From positions 1,116,001-1,180,000 of the forward strand of contig NZ_PTJC01000005.1 of assembly GCF_002934605.1 (NCBI RefSeq): a stretch of 64,000 nt of DNA, read 5' to 3'. The stretch is from Neolewinella xylanilytica (lineage in GTDB: Bacteria > Bacteroidota > Bacteroidia > Chitinophagales > Saprospiraceae). Of this stretch, positions 35,400-45,147 are shown one piece after another. The first letter of the stretch is position 1. Every line of letters begins with the position of its first letter. Under the pieces are notes generated by a model. It did no database searches. It saw nothing but the letters and a program-made list of their open reading frames with translations, and was not told where the DNA came from. Both the position numbers and the translations under genes were made by a program.

Positions 35400-36440
35400 A
35401 TGAAGAAGTCAACCTCTAAGCAACTATTGTTTGTGTTAACGAACAATACTCACTTGGGCAATATGATAAATATTGTCAATCAGAATCATTTTGATGCAGG
35501 CGATGCAGTAATTCACGTCATACTCGCCTGTAGGTCAAGGGAAGAAGACGTAGCACTACGAAACGAAGTAGATAATTACGCCGCCTCGAATCACCAATTG
35601 GTTCGATGTCACTCTTTTTGGGGAGGTGGGGGGGGGAGGACTTTGTGGAATATTCTGTTTTTAAAATTCGGTATTTTGTTTAAGATGATGCCGGATAGTT
35701 ATGACACTGTATTTATAAGTAATTATACGCACTATATTCAACACCAAATCGTAAAGCATGTTAAGTACCATAACATTATCCTGCTTCACGATGGAGTCCT
35801 CACTTTACACATAAATGAGTTGAGGAAGTCAGGCAAGGTATTTGATGGCAGATCGACTTCTAAGCACCTCATGAAGCTGTTCCCGCCGCCCCGGATCGAG
35901 AAGTTGACGTTCTATACTCCTTTCTCCTTTAAGACACACAACGAGGATGCTGTTGTCCCCTTTTCTTACGGGGGCGTACTAAAAAAGCGTCATGGTAGAG
36001 AGGCTCATTTTATAGGAAGCCCCCTGGTGCAGAATAAAATGATAGATCAGGATTACTTTGATCGGCTCATCGGTCTCCTTTCGGCTAAGTTTGATAACCT
36101 AATCTACATCGCCCATCCTAAGGAATTAGACCATACGCTTGCAAAAATAAGAAACTACGTCGAGGTTATTCGATTTGACAAGAATTACGAAGAACAGTTG
36201 GCTGAATCAGATGAACTGCCACATACTATTGTATCTTTTTTCTCCTCGGTTTTATTGAATCTGTTTTCTGTTTACGAAGATGTGTCTTTTGTGAGTATAT
36301 TGTTGCCGGTCGAGCAGTATCAAACTGCCCAAATGGGTAAGGATGAGCAAATAGTGAAACTGTATAAGTATATAGCCTCCATCAGTAGTCCAAATTTTCA
36401 AGTAGTTGCTGCAGAATCCCTTGAAGTCGAAAAGTTGTAA
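35400..36440 (+). CDS. Putative glycosyltransferase, sialyltransferase-like (polysialyltransferase/GT52 type)
   Basis: The 346-residue protein starts with a beta-strand (KQLLFVLTNNTHLGNMINIV) and contains IILLHDGVLTL, HFIGSPLVQNKMID, LIYIAHPKELDHTL and TIVSFFSSVLLNLF. The HPKE and SxxSS segments are hallmarks of GT-B nonulosonate transferases such as GT52 and polysialyltransferases, which use CMP-activated donors. As the window encodes CMP-pseudaminic acid synthesis, this is a good candidate for the transferase that uses it; that link is inference. ATGs at 35388 and 35400 are both plausible. Further upstream the frame runs through the Gly-Tyr repeat in another phase and is not credible. GC content drops clearly here compared with the export genes. 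Confidence 0.6.
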   Translation: MKKSTSKQLLFVLTNNTHLGNMINIVNQNHFDAGDAVIHVILACRSREEDVALRNEVDNYAASNHQLVRCHSFWGGGGGRTLWNILFLKFGILFKMMPDSYDTVFISNYTHYIQHQIVKHVKYHNIILLHDGVLTLHINELRKSGKVFDGRSTSKHLMKLFPPPRIEKLTFYTPFSFKTHNEDAVVPFSYGGVLKKRHGREAHFIGSPLVQNKMIDQDYFDRLIGLLSAKFDNLIYIAHPKELDHTLAKIRNYVEVIRFDKNYEEQLAESDELPHTIVSFFSSVLLNLFSVYEDVSFVSILLPVEQYQTAQMGKDEQIVKLYKYIASISSPNFQVVAAESLEVEKL

Positions 36441-36675
36441 GCATTAGATATAGAGTTGACGAACTGATTTGGGCGAGGAATCTATCAACTTGACTTACTA
36501 CGCTACTTGCTAGGAATTCAGACACGGCATCGTCCATTTCATGTGTAATTCAAAGAAACACAAAACAGCTATTCGTTCATTACAGACATTAAATTTCAGG
36601 ATGGTCGAGTAGCGATCATATCGTTATACCCAACCAATTGGTTATGGGTGTTAAATAAGAAGTTTAAAATAATCT
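36441..36675. other. AT-rich spacer with a short inverted repeat
   Basis: About 235 bp without a gene. At 36628-36649 an inverted repeat centres on AACCAATTGGTT, with flanking ACCCA/TGGGT and one bulged base. It could be an operator or a weak hairpin; TAAATAAG follows. Confidence 0.4.
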
Positions 36676-37545
36676 ATGCCTAAATATTCTGTAATTATTC
36701 CAACGTATAATGATTCGGGAAGAATTTCCAGATCTGTGTCTAGTGTGATCAATCAAAAGCTAGATGATTGGGAATTGATAGTTGTGGATGACGGATCAAC
36801 AGATGAAACATCTAAAATTATCGAACAATTTTTAAGCGACCCCAGAATAACTTATTTAAAAAGAATAAATGCAGGTGTAGCTGCTGCTAGAAACACTGGC
36901 TTTGAAACCAGTATAGGTGATTATATAGTATTTTTGGATAGTGACGATGAACTCAAAACTGATTCATTACTAGATTATGACAATAAAATTAATTTAAATA
37001 CCAATGTAGGAGTCGTGAGTTGTGGTTTGATTATGGGGGAAAAAATAAAATTGCCCGCAGTAAACCCTAAAATTTCTAAATTTAAATTTTTAAATATACC
37101 CGGTTCTTTCTGTATAAAAAAGGAAGTATTTCTCCATTGTGGGAAGTACGATGAAATTCTTAAGCAAAGTGAGAATTGGGAAATGATGGCTCGAGCTTTG
37201 GAGTACTGTGAAAAATACAATTTTAAAGTTGTTTCGTTTGATACTTGTAACCTCTTCTATCACCATCAAAAGACCCCGGCTCAAACCAAAACTCGCGATT
37301 TATATAGAGCACAAGCAACTTACTACCTTGCACAAAAATATTTCCATGACGGGGTCCTTCATTTTAATAAAGACAAATTTCTTATTTCCGCAGCAGTAAA
37401 TTTCACCAGGGCAGGTGAAATTGAGAAGGCCGACAAAATTTTCAGAGAAATCTTAAATAATACTCCCAGTATATCTAATCTATTGAGATATGTTATCTTT
37501 AGTATACCTTATTTGAGAAATAAAAAATGGGTAAGAAGGTCTTAA
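36676..37545 (+). CDS. Glycosyltransferase family 2
   Basis: The 289-residue GT-A enzyme begins KYSVIIPTYNDSGRISRSV and has LIVVDDGSTDETSKII and IVFLDSDDELKTDSL, whose DxD binds the metal and nucleotide-sugar. QSENWEMMARALEY supplies the usual acceptor-side residues. It inverts configuration while adding one sugar in the cytoplasm. The C-terminal 80 residues (from FHDGVLHFNKDKF) are helical, resembling TPR-like tails of some GT2 proteins. The gene is strongly AT-rich and uses AT-ending codons throughout, unlike the rest of the locus, so recent transfer from a low-GC Bacteroidota is likely. It precedes the broken pyruvyltransferase. Confidence 0.92.
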   Translation: MPKYSVIIPTYNDSGRISRSVSSVINQKLDDWELIVVDDGSTDETSKIIEQFLSDPRITYLKRINAGVAAARNTGFETSIGDYIVFLDSDDELKTDSLLDYDNKINLNTNVGVVSCGLIMGEKIKLPAVNPKISKFKFLNIPGSFCIKKEVFLHCGKYDEILKQSENWEMMARALEYCEKYNFKVVSFDTCNLFYHHQKTPAQTKTRDLYRAQATYYLAQKYFHDGVLHFNKDKFLISAAVNFTRAGEIEKADKIFREILNNTPSISNLLRYVIFSIPYLRNKKWVRRS

Positions 37546-37725
37546 GTTTTAAAAGCCTAACTCGTTGATTGTTAATAGCTGTAATTGTTCCGCCAAAATA
37601 TGCCATTGGCAAATTGGTTTAAAATAAAGTCTGTGTTTTTTAGCCGTATGATAAAAACTATGCGATGGAGACCTTGTCAATCTGTGAGATAGTCCATTCA
37701 AACTTTATATAGTCAAATCAAGAAT

Positions 37726-38575
37726 ATGTTAAAAAAACTTAAGTTTCCTAAACTTTCTCCGGCCAATCTTGCAAAAAGCCTGAGCATCCTCACAAATCGC
37801 GAAAAGGCTATTATCTCCAAATGGTCCCGATCAGCGACAACAGAAAAACTGGGGAGACGCGATTAATACGGGCATGATAGTGAAAATATCTGGAAAAAAG
37901 GTATTCAATCATGCAGATCTTATTTACACCGGTAATGTTCCGATTTATTCAGTTATAGGATCGGTGCTCGACCATAGCAGAGTTCGCAATCTTGAAGTGT
38001 GGGGATCAGGGTTCAAAACGAACAAGTCTCCCATGTATGTATTGCCTACCAAGGTTCATGCAGTCCGGGGACCATTAACCAGGCAAAGGCTGTTAAATTT
38101 GGGAGTCGACTGCCCTGAAGTATACGGAGATCCAGCGTTGCTGTTTCCAGAATATTTTCCTGTCGAAGATCAGCCGGTCGAGTATGAACTTGGGATAATT
38201 CCACATTATGTTGACAAAATAATGGTTTGCTTAAAAATCTTACGCGGGACAGCAGAGTGTTAGTAATTGACATCGAAGCAGGCATAATGGAATTTCCTTT
38301 TACTAGTGAAAAAATGCGCACATATTGTTTCGAGCTCTCTTCACGGGCTCATTCTCGCAAATGCATACGGTATTCCCAACGCACAGATTCGGTTAAGCAA
38401 CCTAATCAAAGGAGGAAATTTTAAGTTCAACGATTACCGGCTCAGCGTAGGTAAGTTCGAGACTGATGCCATAGACCTTGACGCTGACTTAACTGTTGAT
38501 AAATTGCTGAAAAACTGTTCCTTCCAGCCGCTGAAGATAAACCTTGAATCTCTAAAAAGATCTTGCCCGTTTTAG
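37726..38575 (+). pseudogene. Polysaccharide pyruvyl transferase, three frameshifts
   Basis: Three frames together give one complete protein of the polysaccharide pyruvyl transferase family. ISKWSRSATTE continues as NWGDAINTGMIVKISGKKV, then NLEVWGSGF, VHAVRGPLTRQRLL, DCPEVYGDPALLFPEYF, LGIIPHYVDK, RVLVIDIEAG, AHIVSSSLHGLILANAYGIPNAQIRLS and KFNDYRLSVG. Breaks lie in A-runs at 37844-37848 (one A too many), 38216-38219 (one too few) and 38309-38314 (one too many). Such enzymes add a pyruvate ketal or act on related acceptors in surface glycans. As read, it cannot make a full protein. All three indels in homopolymers could mean slippage, early decay or sequencing error; the coding sequence is otherwise well kept. 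The AT-rich composition matches the GT2 gene upstream. Confidence 0.85.
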
Positions 38576-38644
38576 CGCTCTCGAGTGTTCCGTCTATCGC
38601 ACCTAAACGAGGCGTCATAGCATAGGGTGTGTAATCTGATAGGT

Positions 38645-40120
38645 TTACTCATCTCCGTTTCTTTCTAGTACGCGCTCTATGCACTTGCGGATCTCGTAGT
38701 GATTATAGCATACATTTTGAATACACCATTTCTCGAGTTGTGGCCCACGGACCTGGCACATTGCCATTTGCACGAACTGAAACGACATGGGCTAATTGTA
38801 CAGAGCGATAGACAGGATATCGGCCGAGATAGCTTTCACGTCATCCTTGATATTTGTAGCGGCCGAAGGAAGATACTTTCGACGATAGCCGAATAACTCA
38901 GCAGACGCAGTATCTTCGCCGTAAGCGACGACATGATCGGTAAAGTAGACGATCATGCCCTCGATAAAGGCCCTAGCCTGCACGGTCATATTCGCTCGCC
39001 TTTGAACCAAGGTGATGATCTGCAGCAGCCAGTCACTATGACTGCTTTGACTCAATCCCTCGTGCTTTAGGAGCTTAGCTGTCAGAACCATCAACTTGAG
39101 ACCTTTCGCAAAGGCAGGTCTAGAGATTTAGACTATTGCGTAACCGGGCGTATATTTTGGCGTTCAGCCCTGTGGCGGCATAGTGATCGATGCATTCGCG
39201 GTCGCCTATGGTGGCCAGTAGGGCGAAGGCATAGTCAATAAGCAACAAGATTTGGCGTGACTCAAGGCTTAGGCAAGAGCATGCTGAGCGCGATATCATC
39301 CTAAAAAATGCGTTTGACAAAATTCATCATCGCGTGACTAAAGTCACCAACCGCCGGCGTGACCAGAGTACGCAGCCTCGCCGGCAGATTATCGCCCCGA
39401 TCGCAGAGCACATTGCGCAAGCGCAGGCTAGGACGTTGGGCCAGGGTGTGACCCAAGAACTCAGCCACCTCGTCCCCGTTACAGGAGGATTGGACCAGCA
39501 TATACAGGACATCGACATGATCTCCCCTGAGAGGACGGTCCAAACTGACGGCATGCTCCGTCGTAACCCTCAACAGGAGCAATAGTTGTTTATTGCTAAT
39601 CTATATACTGTCGTCGAGAATGCCTACGTATTCCTCGTTGAGGGTCTTGGTGAGGTTACGCGCATGCAGTCCACACCGCTCTACCTAATTGCTGACGCTT
39701 TTGAACGACGGGGCGAAGAATTTCCGGTTCATAAGCTCGGCGTAGAGGCCGGCCGTAGCCGCGGCGCAGCGCAGTGAGCCCCCATGCAGTACTATACAGA
39801 CGACCACGGCCATCATCTGGATGGGGTAGATGTAGTTGAAAACCTTGTGCGGGTCGACAACGGGGCGCAGGTGGTCAATTTCCTGAAGCTGTCGATCAAT
39901 GAATCGATTGCGATGACGAAGCTGATTCTAGAGCCTGTGCCGCTGTTGGATGTAATTTTACTCCCTGATCTTAGTTGCCGGGCCGTACTTCGGAGGCGTG
40001 CCCAGACTGGTGATGTTTTCTGTTTCAGACCTCAAAGCTATGCCAATTCTTGTCACACTTCTTTGCAGAAAAATGCAAAAAACTTTTGCCTTCAGATTAC
40101 ACACTCTACGTTGTAGCATA
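38645..40120 (-). pseudogene. Decayed DDE-type transposase gene
   Basis: Reading the minus strand and skipping several stops and shifts gives recognisable transposase blocks in order: FNYIYPIQMMAVVVCIVLHGGSLRCAAATAG, FAPSFKSVSN followed by VERCGLHA, LNEEYVGILDDSI, RPLRGDHVDVL, VLCDRGDNLPARL, DFSHAMMNFVKRIF, LSLESRQILLLIDYAFALLA, ARAFIEGMIVYFTDH and finally AISADILSIALYN. The order matches a transposase type I know from Bacteroidota insertion sequences, although I cannot name the IS family. The final reading frame ends at 38645-38647. The 5' limit is approximate. No terminal inverted repeats or target duplication were found. The relic lies opposite to all neighbouring genes and just after the broken pyruvyltransferase. 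Confidence 0.7.
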
Positions 40121-40866
40121 GATCATCGATTCACTTCACTCCAAGTCACTGTCGTTCTGAACGCCAGGAGGGGTATAGATATACGGCGAGGGGGAATGGA
40201 AAACCCGCCAACATGGAAAAAGCGAGCGACTTACCGCACAAGCTTCACCTGGGAGTAGAGGAACAGCCGGGGGTTCATTCACTGCTATACCACTACCCTA
40301 GCCGAGGTTAACGTCTTTGCTGAATTGCGACCATTGCTCAAAAAGCCTACCGAACAATTCACTCTAGTGACGGCCGTGTGCCTGAATGGGGCCTTGGATA
40401 CCAAGCAGTGTATCGACGAACTGCTAGACCCGCACATCAGTTCGGTCATTTTATCACGGCGGGATGCTGTACCATAGCCCCCAGAACAATAACATTTTAA
40501 CTATGCCAATTATCCCCGCAATCAAGCGATGGCTCACAGTGCCTAGATAGGCAGCAAGGCGTGGAAAGACGAGGCAGGCTACCACCGAAGTTTGACCGAA
40601 TTGGCTGTGTTTCGCTACAAGATAATCTGCAATCTACAACTATGCTTGTAATTATCCACCTAACGCCTGAAAAACATTATAAAGGTTGAGGCGATAAATG
40701 CCATGACAGACTTAGTTATGCCTGTATCGTAACTCTGTGTTAGACTGGCGCGCCTAGGATGGTGTGCTAGACGCGCAGAATTAATTCATGTTACGAAGCC
40801 TCGGTGGTAAGAATTTTGCCTTTACAAATACTCAATGAAAATGTCACTACTGATCAGGTTTTGGCT
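40121..40866. other. Decayed intergenic region
   Basis: About 750 bp with no intact gene. A stretch at roughly 40300-40487 reads on the plus strand as a degraded coding fragment (FAELRPLLKKPTEQF, then CIDELLDPHISSVIL and a stop), with an internal stop further upstream; I do not recognise it. The rest is mixed AT/GC sequence with no promoter that I can defend, although the following glycosyltransferase run would need one unless transcription reads through. Confidence 0.5.
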
Positions 40867-41994
40867 ATGAAAAAAGTCCTCTTCGTTCTAGATACCCTGA
40901 AGACAGGGGGTGCTGAGAAAAGCACCCTGTACATTGCCTCGCGGCTGAAGAATGTTGACGCTACGGTGTGTACCATTTACCGGGGAGATGACCTGAGCGG
41001 AGACCCGGCCTTTACCGGGGTAAAGATCATCCGGCTGGACGCACCCGACGGGTTCAACTTTTTTGCCAATGCCAAAAAGTTGCGGGCCGTGATCGACAAG
41101 GTTCAGCCCGACCTGGTGGTGAGCAGCATCTTCAAGGCCAACATTGTCACCCGCCTGAGCCTGCGGGGTACCGATATCCCGCTGCTGGGCACCTTCATCA
41201 ACGATGACTATCCCTGGGGCCGGTTCCAGGCGGGCGACTTCAAGAACAAGGCCTTCTTCATCTGGCGCTACCTCTGGGATGTGGTCACCGTTAGGCGCAA
41301 CACCCATATGGTTTCCAATTCGGAGGCTATCAAGTCGTCCAACGCAGGGAAGCTGTTGTACCCCAGGTCCAGGGTTTCCGTCATTTACCGCGGCCGGCCC
41401 ATTGAAGAAGAGAAGCAGGGGGACAGGACGCCGCCGGTGTCCACCGCTCCCGGCAAACTGCGGTTTCTCAACGTCGGCCGCCTGATCGAACGTAAGGGAC
41501 AACTGGAGCTGATCCGTGCCTTCCAGCGCGCACTACATACCTATCCGAACCTTCAACTGCTGATTGCCGGAGAGGGATCCTTCCGGTCCGTACTCGAGCG
41601 GGCGATCTGCGAGGGTGAGAGAGGGGATTCCATCCGGTTGCTTGGTCACGTCAGCAATGTGGACGAGCTCCTGGAATCGTCGCAGGTGTTCGTTCTGGCC
41701 TCCCACTTTGAGGGTTTTAGCGGGGCCTTGGTGGAGGGCATGCTGGCCGGTAAGCTCATCATCTGCTCCGACATTCCGATGAACACTGAAGCGATCCGCG
41801 ACGGGGAAAACGGGCTGGTGTTTCGCTGCCGTGATGAGGACGACCTTTACTCCAAAATCGTACAAGCGGTGGCGGAATACGAAGAATTGAGGAGGTTGGG
41901 TGATAACGCCCGCGCCTACGCCGTTGCGAACTACGATATGGAAAAGGCCGCCGAACAGTACGAGGCCCTTTATCTAAACCTGATGCGCCCGTGA
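40867..41994 (+). CDS. Glycosyltransferase family 4
   Basis: The 375-residue GT-B protein starts at the ATG at 40867 (KKVLFVLDTLKTGGAEKSTLYIA, with the GGAE donor loop); an upstream in-frame GTG at 40804 precedes only non-conserved sequence. The C-terminal half has LRFLNVGRLIERKGQLELIRAF, LLIAGEGSFRSVL, LLGHVSNVDELLESSQVFVLASHFEGFSGALVEGMLAGKLIICSDI, the retaining GT4 pattern with Glu in the EGFSGALVEGM segment. It adds a sugar from a nucleotide donor at the inner membrane. The next gene overlaps by 4 bp (GTGA); this is the first of four coupled genes. Confidence 0.92.
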   Translation: MKKVLFVLDTLKTGGAEKSTLYIASRLKNVDATVCTIYRGDDLSGDPAFTGVKIIRLDAPDGFNFFANAKKLRAVIDKVQPDLVVSSIFKANIVTRLSLRGTDIPLLGTFINDDYPWGRFQAGDFKNKAFFIWRYLWDVVTVRRNTHMVSNSEAIKSSNAGKLLYPRSRVSVIYRGRPIEEEKQGDRTPPVSTAPGKLRFLNVGRLIERKGQLELIRAFQRALHTYPNLQLLIAGEGSFRSVLERAICEGERGDSIRLLGHVSNVDELLESSQVFVLASHFEGFSGALVEGMLAGKLIICSDIPMNTEAIRDGENGLVFRCRDEDDLYSKIVQAVAEYEELRRLGDNARAYAVANYDMEKAAEQYEALYLNLMRP

Positions 41995-43091
41995 AAATTC
42001 TACAGCTCGTCACCGCCCGACAGTACCGAGGGGCCGAAGTCTTTGCCAGCCTGCTGTCCGAGGAGTTGGCCCGGGGTGGGGAAAATGTCCATTTTCTGGG
42101 ACTCTACACGCCACCTGTAAATGACCTGCGCGCGGCGGGCTGCACCAATTCCGACCTCGGCGGTACGAAGGCTAAAGGCTTTTCCCCTGCGCTGTTAAGC
42201 AGGCTGAGCAGCTACTACCGGGAATACCGTCCCGAGGTGATCCAGGCCAACGGTTCGGATACCCTCAAGTACAGCGTGGCCCTGAAAGTGCTCAATCCGG
42301 AGGTAAAGATCGTATACCGCAACATCAGCGTCTTTAGTGTATGGGTGAGTTCGGAATTGCGGAGGCGAGTCCAGCGGCTGATGTTCCGCGGCGTGGATTA
42401 CATTACCTCCGTTAGTGAGGAAAGCCGCGCGGATATCGTCCGGACCTTGGGTTTCCCGGCCGATCGCACCCGGGTGGTGCGGCGTGGAGTCAAGACCGAT
42501 GCCGTCGTAGACCGGGCCGCGGCCCGGGAGCGGCTGGGGGCGAGCGGCCCCACCATAGCCCTGGTTGGGAAGCTCTCACCTGAGAAGAACCACGGCTTCC
42601 TGTTGTTAGCCTTCCGTGAACTACGGCGGCGGCTGCCCGAGGCCCGGTTGTGGTTCATCGGCGACGGGCCCGAACGGGAAGCGCTGGAGCAGCGCATCAA
42701 GTCCCTGGACCTGAGCGATTACGTCCGGCTGTGGGGGGGACAGACCGATGTTATGCCATTCCTAGCCGCGGCGGACGTGCTGGCCATCACCTCCACTGTA
42801 GAGGGCATCCCGGGGGTCATACTGGAGGGGGGCATCCAGGGGACGCCAACGGTCTCGGTTGACGTAGGAGGGGTGAAGGAGGTATTGAGGGACCGGGAAA
42901 CCGGCCTGCTGCTCAAGGGCTACCATGTAGACACCTTCGCGGAGGCCCTCGCCACCGTTCTGACCGACCCCGCCCTGCGGGACCGGCTGGGCCGTGCCGC
43001 CCAGCGGGTGGTCAGGAAAGAGTATACGCTAGATCGCGCCGCCCGGGAAACCCTCGATATCTATTACCAAATCACCAGCACCGGGAAATGA
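41991..43091 (+). CDS. Glycosyltransferase family 4
   Basis: The 366-residue protein uses a GTG start that overlaps the previous stop (GTGA). It begins KILQLVTARQYRGAEVFASLL. Donor-site motifs are IALVGKLSPEKNHGFLLLAF, LWFIGDGPEREALEQRI, VRLWGGQTDVMPFLAAADVLAITSTVEGIPGVILEGGIQGTPTVSVDVGGVKEVL. That is the GT4 retaining signature. It probably acts on the same repeat unit as its neighbours. It ends with an ATGA overlap into the next GT4 gene. High GC again, unlike the AT-rich genes before 40 kb. Confidence 0.92.
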   Translation: MKILQLVTARQYRGAEVFASLLSEELARGGENVHFLGLYTPPVNDLRAAGCTNSDLGGTKAKGFSPALLSRLSSYYREYRPEVIQANGSDTLKYSVALKVLNPEVKIVYRNISVFSVWVSSELRRRVQRLMFRGVDYITSVSEESRADIVRTLGFPADRTRVVRRGVKTDAVVDRAAARERLGASGPTIALVGKLSPEKNHGFLLLAFRELRRRLPEARLWFIGDGPEREALEQRIKSLDLSDYVRLWGGQTDVMPFLAAADVLAITSTVEGIPGVILEGGIQGTPTVSVDVGGVKEVLRDRETGLLLKGYHVDTFAEALATVLTDPALRDRLGRAAQRVVRKEYTLDRAARETLDIYYQITSTGK

Positions 43092-44200
43092 TCAAAATCT
43101 ACCACCTCATCAAGTCGCTCGGCCGCGGCGGTGCCGAAATGCTGCTGCCCGAGACGTTGCGCGTCCATGACGGGGATGCCTTCGCCTTCCGGTACGCCTA
43201 CTTTCTCCCCCACAAGGGGCAGGTGGCCGAAGACCTGCGGGGGATGGGGGTCACGGTCGACTGCTACTCCGCCTCTAACAACGCCGCCATTCTGGCCAAG
43301 ACCGCGGAGGTGGCCAAAACGGCCCGGGAGTGGGGGGCGGATCTGATCCATTGCCACCTGCCGATCGCAGGGGTGGTTGGCCGCTTGGTCGGTCGGCTTA
43401 CCGGCATTCCGGTCATCTACACCGAGCATAACAAACAGGAGCGCTATCACTTCCTGACCCGACAGCTCAACCTGCGTACCATGGCCTGGAATAAGTACGT
43501 CATCACCTGTTCCGGCGATGTAAAGGTCAGCCTCGATGCTCACCGGCGGCTACCGACCACTCCGGTGGTGCCGTTGCTGAACGGTGTCAACACCGAACGC
43601 TTCTCCCCGGCGGCCTACCCGCACGACCGGGCGGTACGTGAACTCGGCCTGCCGAAAGGTAAGCTGATCGTGGGGACCGTTTGCGTCTTTCGCACCCAAA
43701 AAAGGCTACACCTGTGGCTGGACCTGGCGCACCGCCTTTACCGCGCGAACCCCCAACTTCACTTCGTCATCGTAGGCGACGGGCCGGAGGAAGAACGGCT
43801 GCGTACCCAGGTCAGCGAGCAGGGTATGGACGCCGTGATCACCTTCCCCGGCCGCATTCAGGAAGTCCGTCCTTGGCTCGCCGCCATGGACGTCTACCTG
43901 ATGACCAGCGAGTTCGAGGGGCTGCCCATTGCGATGCTGGAGGCCATGAGTATGGAACTCCCCGTGGTCGCCACCGCGGCGGGGGGCATCGGGGAAGCCG
44001 TGACCCACGACAAAGAAGGTTTTCTCGCGCCGGTGGAAGAGTGGTCGTCTTTGGTAGGGCCGCTGGATCGCCTGCTGCACGACGAGTCGCTCCGGCGAAC
44101 GATCGGCACCGCGGCCCGGGATCGGGTGCAGCGGGGATTCAGCATCGAGCGCATGACCCGCGAACTGGAACGCATCTACCGCCAGGTAGTCACCCAATGA
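43088..44200 (+). CDS. Glycosyltransferase family 4
   Basis: The 370-residue protein starts KIYHLIKSLGRGGAEMLLPETL, with the GRGGAEM loop. It contains IHCHLPIAGVVGRLVG and VIYTEHNKQERYHFL in the N-terminal acceptor half, then LIVGTVCVFRTQKRLHLWLDL, HFVIVGDGPEEERLRTQV and DVYLMTSEFEGLPIAMLEAMSMELPVVATAAGGIGEAV. The second half is a clear GT4 nucleotide-sugar domain. Both ends overlap neighbouring genes by 4 bp (ATGA), so the enzyme is translated together with the preceding transferase and the acetyltransferase that follows. Confidence 0.92.
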   Translation: MIKIYHLIKSLGRGGAEMLLPETLRVHDGDAFAFRYAYFLPHKGQVAEDLRGMGVTVDCYSASNNAAILAKTAEVAKTAREWGADLIHCHLPIAGVVGRLVGRLTGIPVIYTEHNKQERYHFLTRQLNLRTMAWNKYVITCSGDVKVSLDAHRRLPTTPVVPLLNGVNTERFSPAAYPHDRAVRELGLPKGKLIVGTVCVFRTQKRLHLWLDLAHRLYRANPQLHFVIVGDGPEEERLRTQVSEQGMDAVITFPGRIQEVRPWLAAMDVYLMTSEFEGLPIAMLEAMSMELPVVATAAGGIGEAVTHDKEGFLAPVEEWSSLVGPLDRLLHDESLRRTIGTAARDRVQRGFSIERMTRELERIYRQVVTQ

Positions 44201-45147
44201 ATTTACGCCACGCTACCCCCGCCGACCTGCCGGGCATTATCGATCTCCTGCGGGCCAGCCTCGGGGATGGCAGCACGGAGAAATCCGCCGCTTTCTGGCG
44301 GTGGAAGCACGAAGGTAATCCCTTCGGCGCATCGCCGGTGATGGTGGCCGACGACGGAGGGCGCATTGCCGGCGTGCGGGCCTTTATGCGGTGGCAGTGG
44401 CAGTCCCGCGACCGTACCTATCGTGCCCTTCGCGCCGTGGATACCGCCACTCACCCGGATTACCGTGGCCAGGGCATTTTCAAGCGCCTCACGCTGCGGC
44501 TGATCGAGGAATGCAGGCAAGAAGGAGACGACTTCATTTTCAATACCCCGAACGAGCAGAGCCGCCCAGGCTACCTCAAGATGGGCTGGCAGCAACTGGG
44601 GAAGTTACCGGTGCGGGTCGCTCCGTTGCGCCCCCTGGCCATCGCCCGCAACTTGTACCGACAAATCGATCACGCCGTGCCGGACCTGGGAGCACCGAAT
44701 CACGAACTGCTCTCCGACCCCACCGCCCTCCAGTGGCTTGAAGGTGTCGGATCGGCGTCCGCGCGGGGCTGGTGGACGCCGCCCTCCGCCGCTTTCCTGC
44801 GGTGGCGCTACGCCGACTGCCCGGCGCGAACCTACCACGTGGCGGGTGACCCGTCCGAGTTCATCATCGTCTATTACGGCCGACAACAACGCATCGGTAC
44901 CGAATTGCGTATCGTGGAGTATCTGGTTCGAGAGGGCGCGGAGCGCAGAGCAAAGGTCGCCCTGGCCGATCTGCGCCACCGATACGGCACGGACGTGATG
45001 ACTGCCGCCCCGACCGCGGCCCTACCCAACTACTTTTTGCCCGCCCTGCCCATCGGCCTCATCCTAACCTTTCGTGAACTCAACCACCGGGATCCGCCTC
45101 CAATCCGTGAATGGCGGTATACCCTCGGCGATTTGGAACTTTTTTAA
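44197..45147 (+). CDS. GNAT-family acetyltransferase
   Basis: The 316-residue protein starts at the ATG at 44197, overlapping the previous stop. The N-terminal half is a GNAT domain: LRHATPADLPGIIDLLRASLG, AAFWRWKHEGNPFG and the acetyl-CoA loop DTATHPDYRGQGIFKRLTLRLIEE, then FIFNTPNEQSRPGYLKMGWQ. The second half (from about residue 170) may be a second, diverged GNAT-like domain (WTPPSAAFLRWRYADCP parallels FWRWKHEGNP). It most likely acetylates an amino- or hydroxy-sugar or a precursor in the locus. The full-length homologous extension is common for surface-glycan GNATs in Bacteroidota, but the substrate is unknown. Confidence 0.85.
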   Translation: MNLRHATPADLPGIIDLLRASLGDGSTEKSAAFWRWKHEGNPFGASPVMVADDGGRIAGVRAFMRWQWQSRDRTYRALRAVDTATHPDYRGQGIFKRLTLRLIEECRQEGDDFIFNTPNEQSRPGYLKMGWQQLGKLPVRVAPLRPLAIARNLYRQIDHAVPDLGAPNHELLSDPTALQWLEGVGSASARGWWTPPSAAFLRWRYADCPARTYHVAGDPSEFIIVYYGRQQRIGTELRIVEYLVREGAERRAKVALADLRHRYGTDVMTAAPTAALPNYFLPALPIGLILTFRELNHRDPPPIREWRYTLGDLELF

